A DNA stretch of 5,746 nucleotides, taken from positions 1 through 5,746 of the forward strand of contig JAMPYH010000183.1 in assembly GCA_023700785.1 (NCBI GenBank), written 5' to 3'. The notes under the pieces are model-generated. The model was not told the DNA's origin and searched no databases. It was given only the letters and a program-made list of their open reading frames with translations. Of this stretch, positions 5,721 through 5,746 are shown piece after piece. Source of the stretch: Candidatus Zixiibacteriota bacterium (GTDB taxonomy: Bacteria > Zixibacteria > MSB-5A5 > GN15 > FEB-12). Within the stretch, counting starts at the first letter, position 1. Every line of letters begins with the position of its first letter. The position numbers and the translations under genes were made by a program.

Positions 5721-5746
5721 ATGCCCCCCAAACGTGCAACGTTCTT
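5721..5746 (+). CDS. Start of an unidentified gene, cut off by the window end
   Basis: Only eight full codons are visible, reading MPPKRATF. The product begins with a basic, proline-containing segment and shows no sign of a signal peptide, but this is far too short to name a family. The gene is supported by context: a strong promoter at 5534-5563, a structured leader, and AGGAGG just upstream. It is separated from the preceding methyltransferase gene by more than 500 nt and has its own transcription signals, so it is probably an independently regulated and perhaps highly expressed gene. Confidence 0.65.

Noticed and set aside
5689..5746. Alternative start ATG 5689 for the gene at the right edge
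   Set aside because: It is in a different frame from ATG 5721, lies within the UUCG hairpin and lacks a Shine-Dalgarno, whereas 5721 follows AGGAGG.

Overview
The window reads as chromosome from a Gram-negative-type bacterium with moderately high GC. It uses the MEP isoprenoid pathway (IspH), makes lipoate in situ (LipA), and matures c-type cytochromes by System I (CcmF), which points to a respiring organism. All clear genes lie on the + strand. No mobile element, CRISPR array, tRNA or rRNA was seen. The phylum cannot be fixed by reading alone. The long CcmF (745 aa, against about 650 in Escherichia coli) suggests a lineage outside the well-studied Proteobacteria.

Bases 1-4084 hold a tight cluster. 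lipA (lipoyl synthase, probably complete at or near the left edge) overlaps ispH (HMBPP reductase) by 7 nt. After 26 nt comes ccmF, with a GTG start. A GC-rich hairpin followed by a T-rich stretch (4095-4128) probably ends this transcript. LipA and IspH are both [4Fe-4S] enzymes and CcmF handles heme, so the cluster leans to iron cofactors and respiration.

Bases 4257-5192 hold a two-gene unit with a 15-nt gap. The first gene is a small single-domain Rieske [2Fe-2S] protein. The second is a metal- and SAM-dependent O-methyltransferase of the catechol/caffeoyl-CoA type. The pairing suggests a redox/methylation function with an unknown substrate.

Bases 5193-5720 contain no convincing gene but are rich in structure. 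There is a pair of similar hairpins 75 nt apart with a compensatory base-pair change, a GC-rich tetraloop hairpin, a dyad just upstream of a strong sigma-70-type promoter (TTGACA / TTTAAT, 5534-5563), and a roughly 150-nt leader with four hairpins, the last capped by UUCG. The leader ends in an AGGAGG ribosome-binding site and an ATG at 5721. That opens a gene of which only eight whole codons are visible. This structured leader is the best candidate here for an undescribed regulatory element. All structures were found by eye and no folding or homology search was run.
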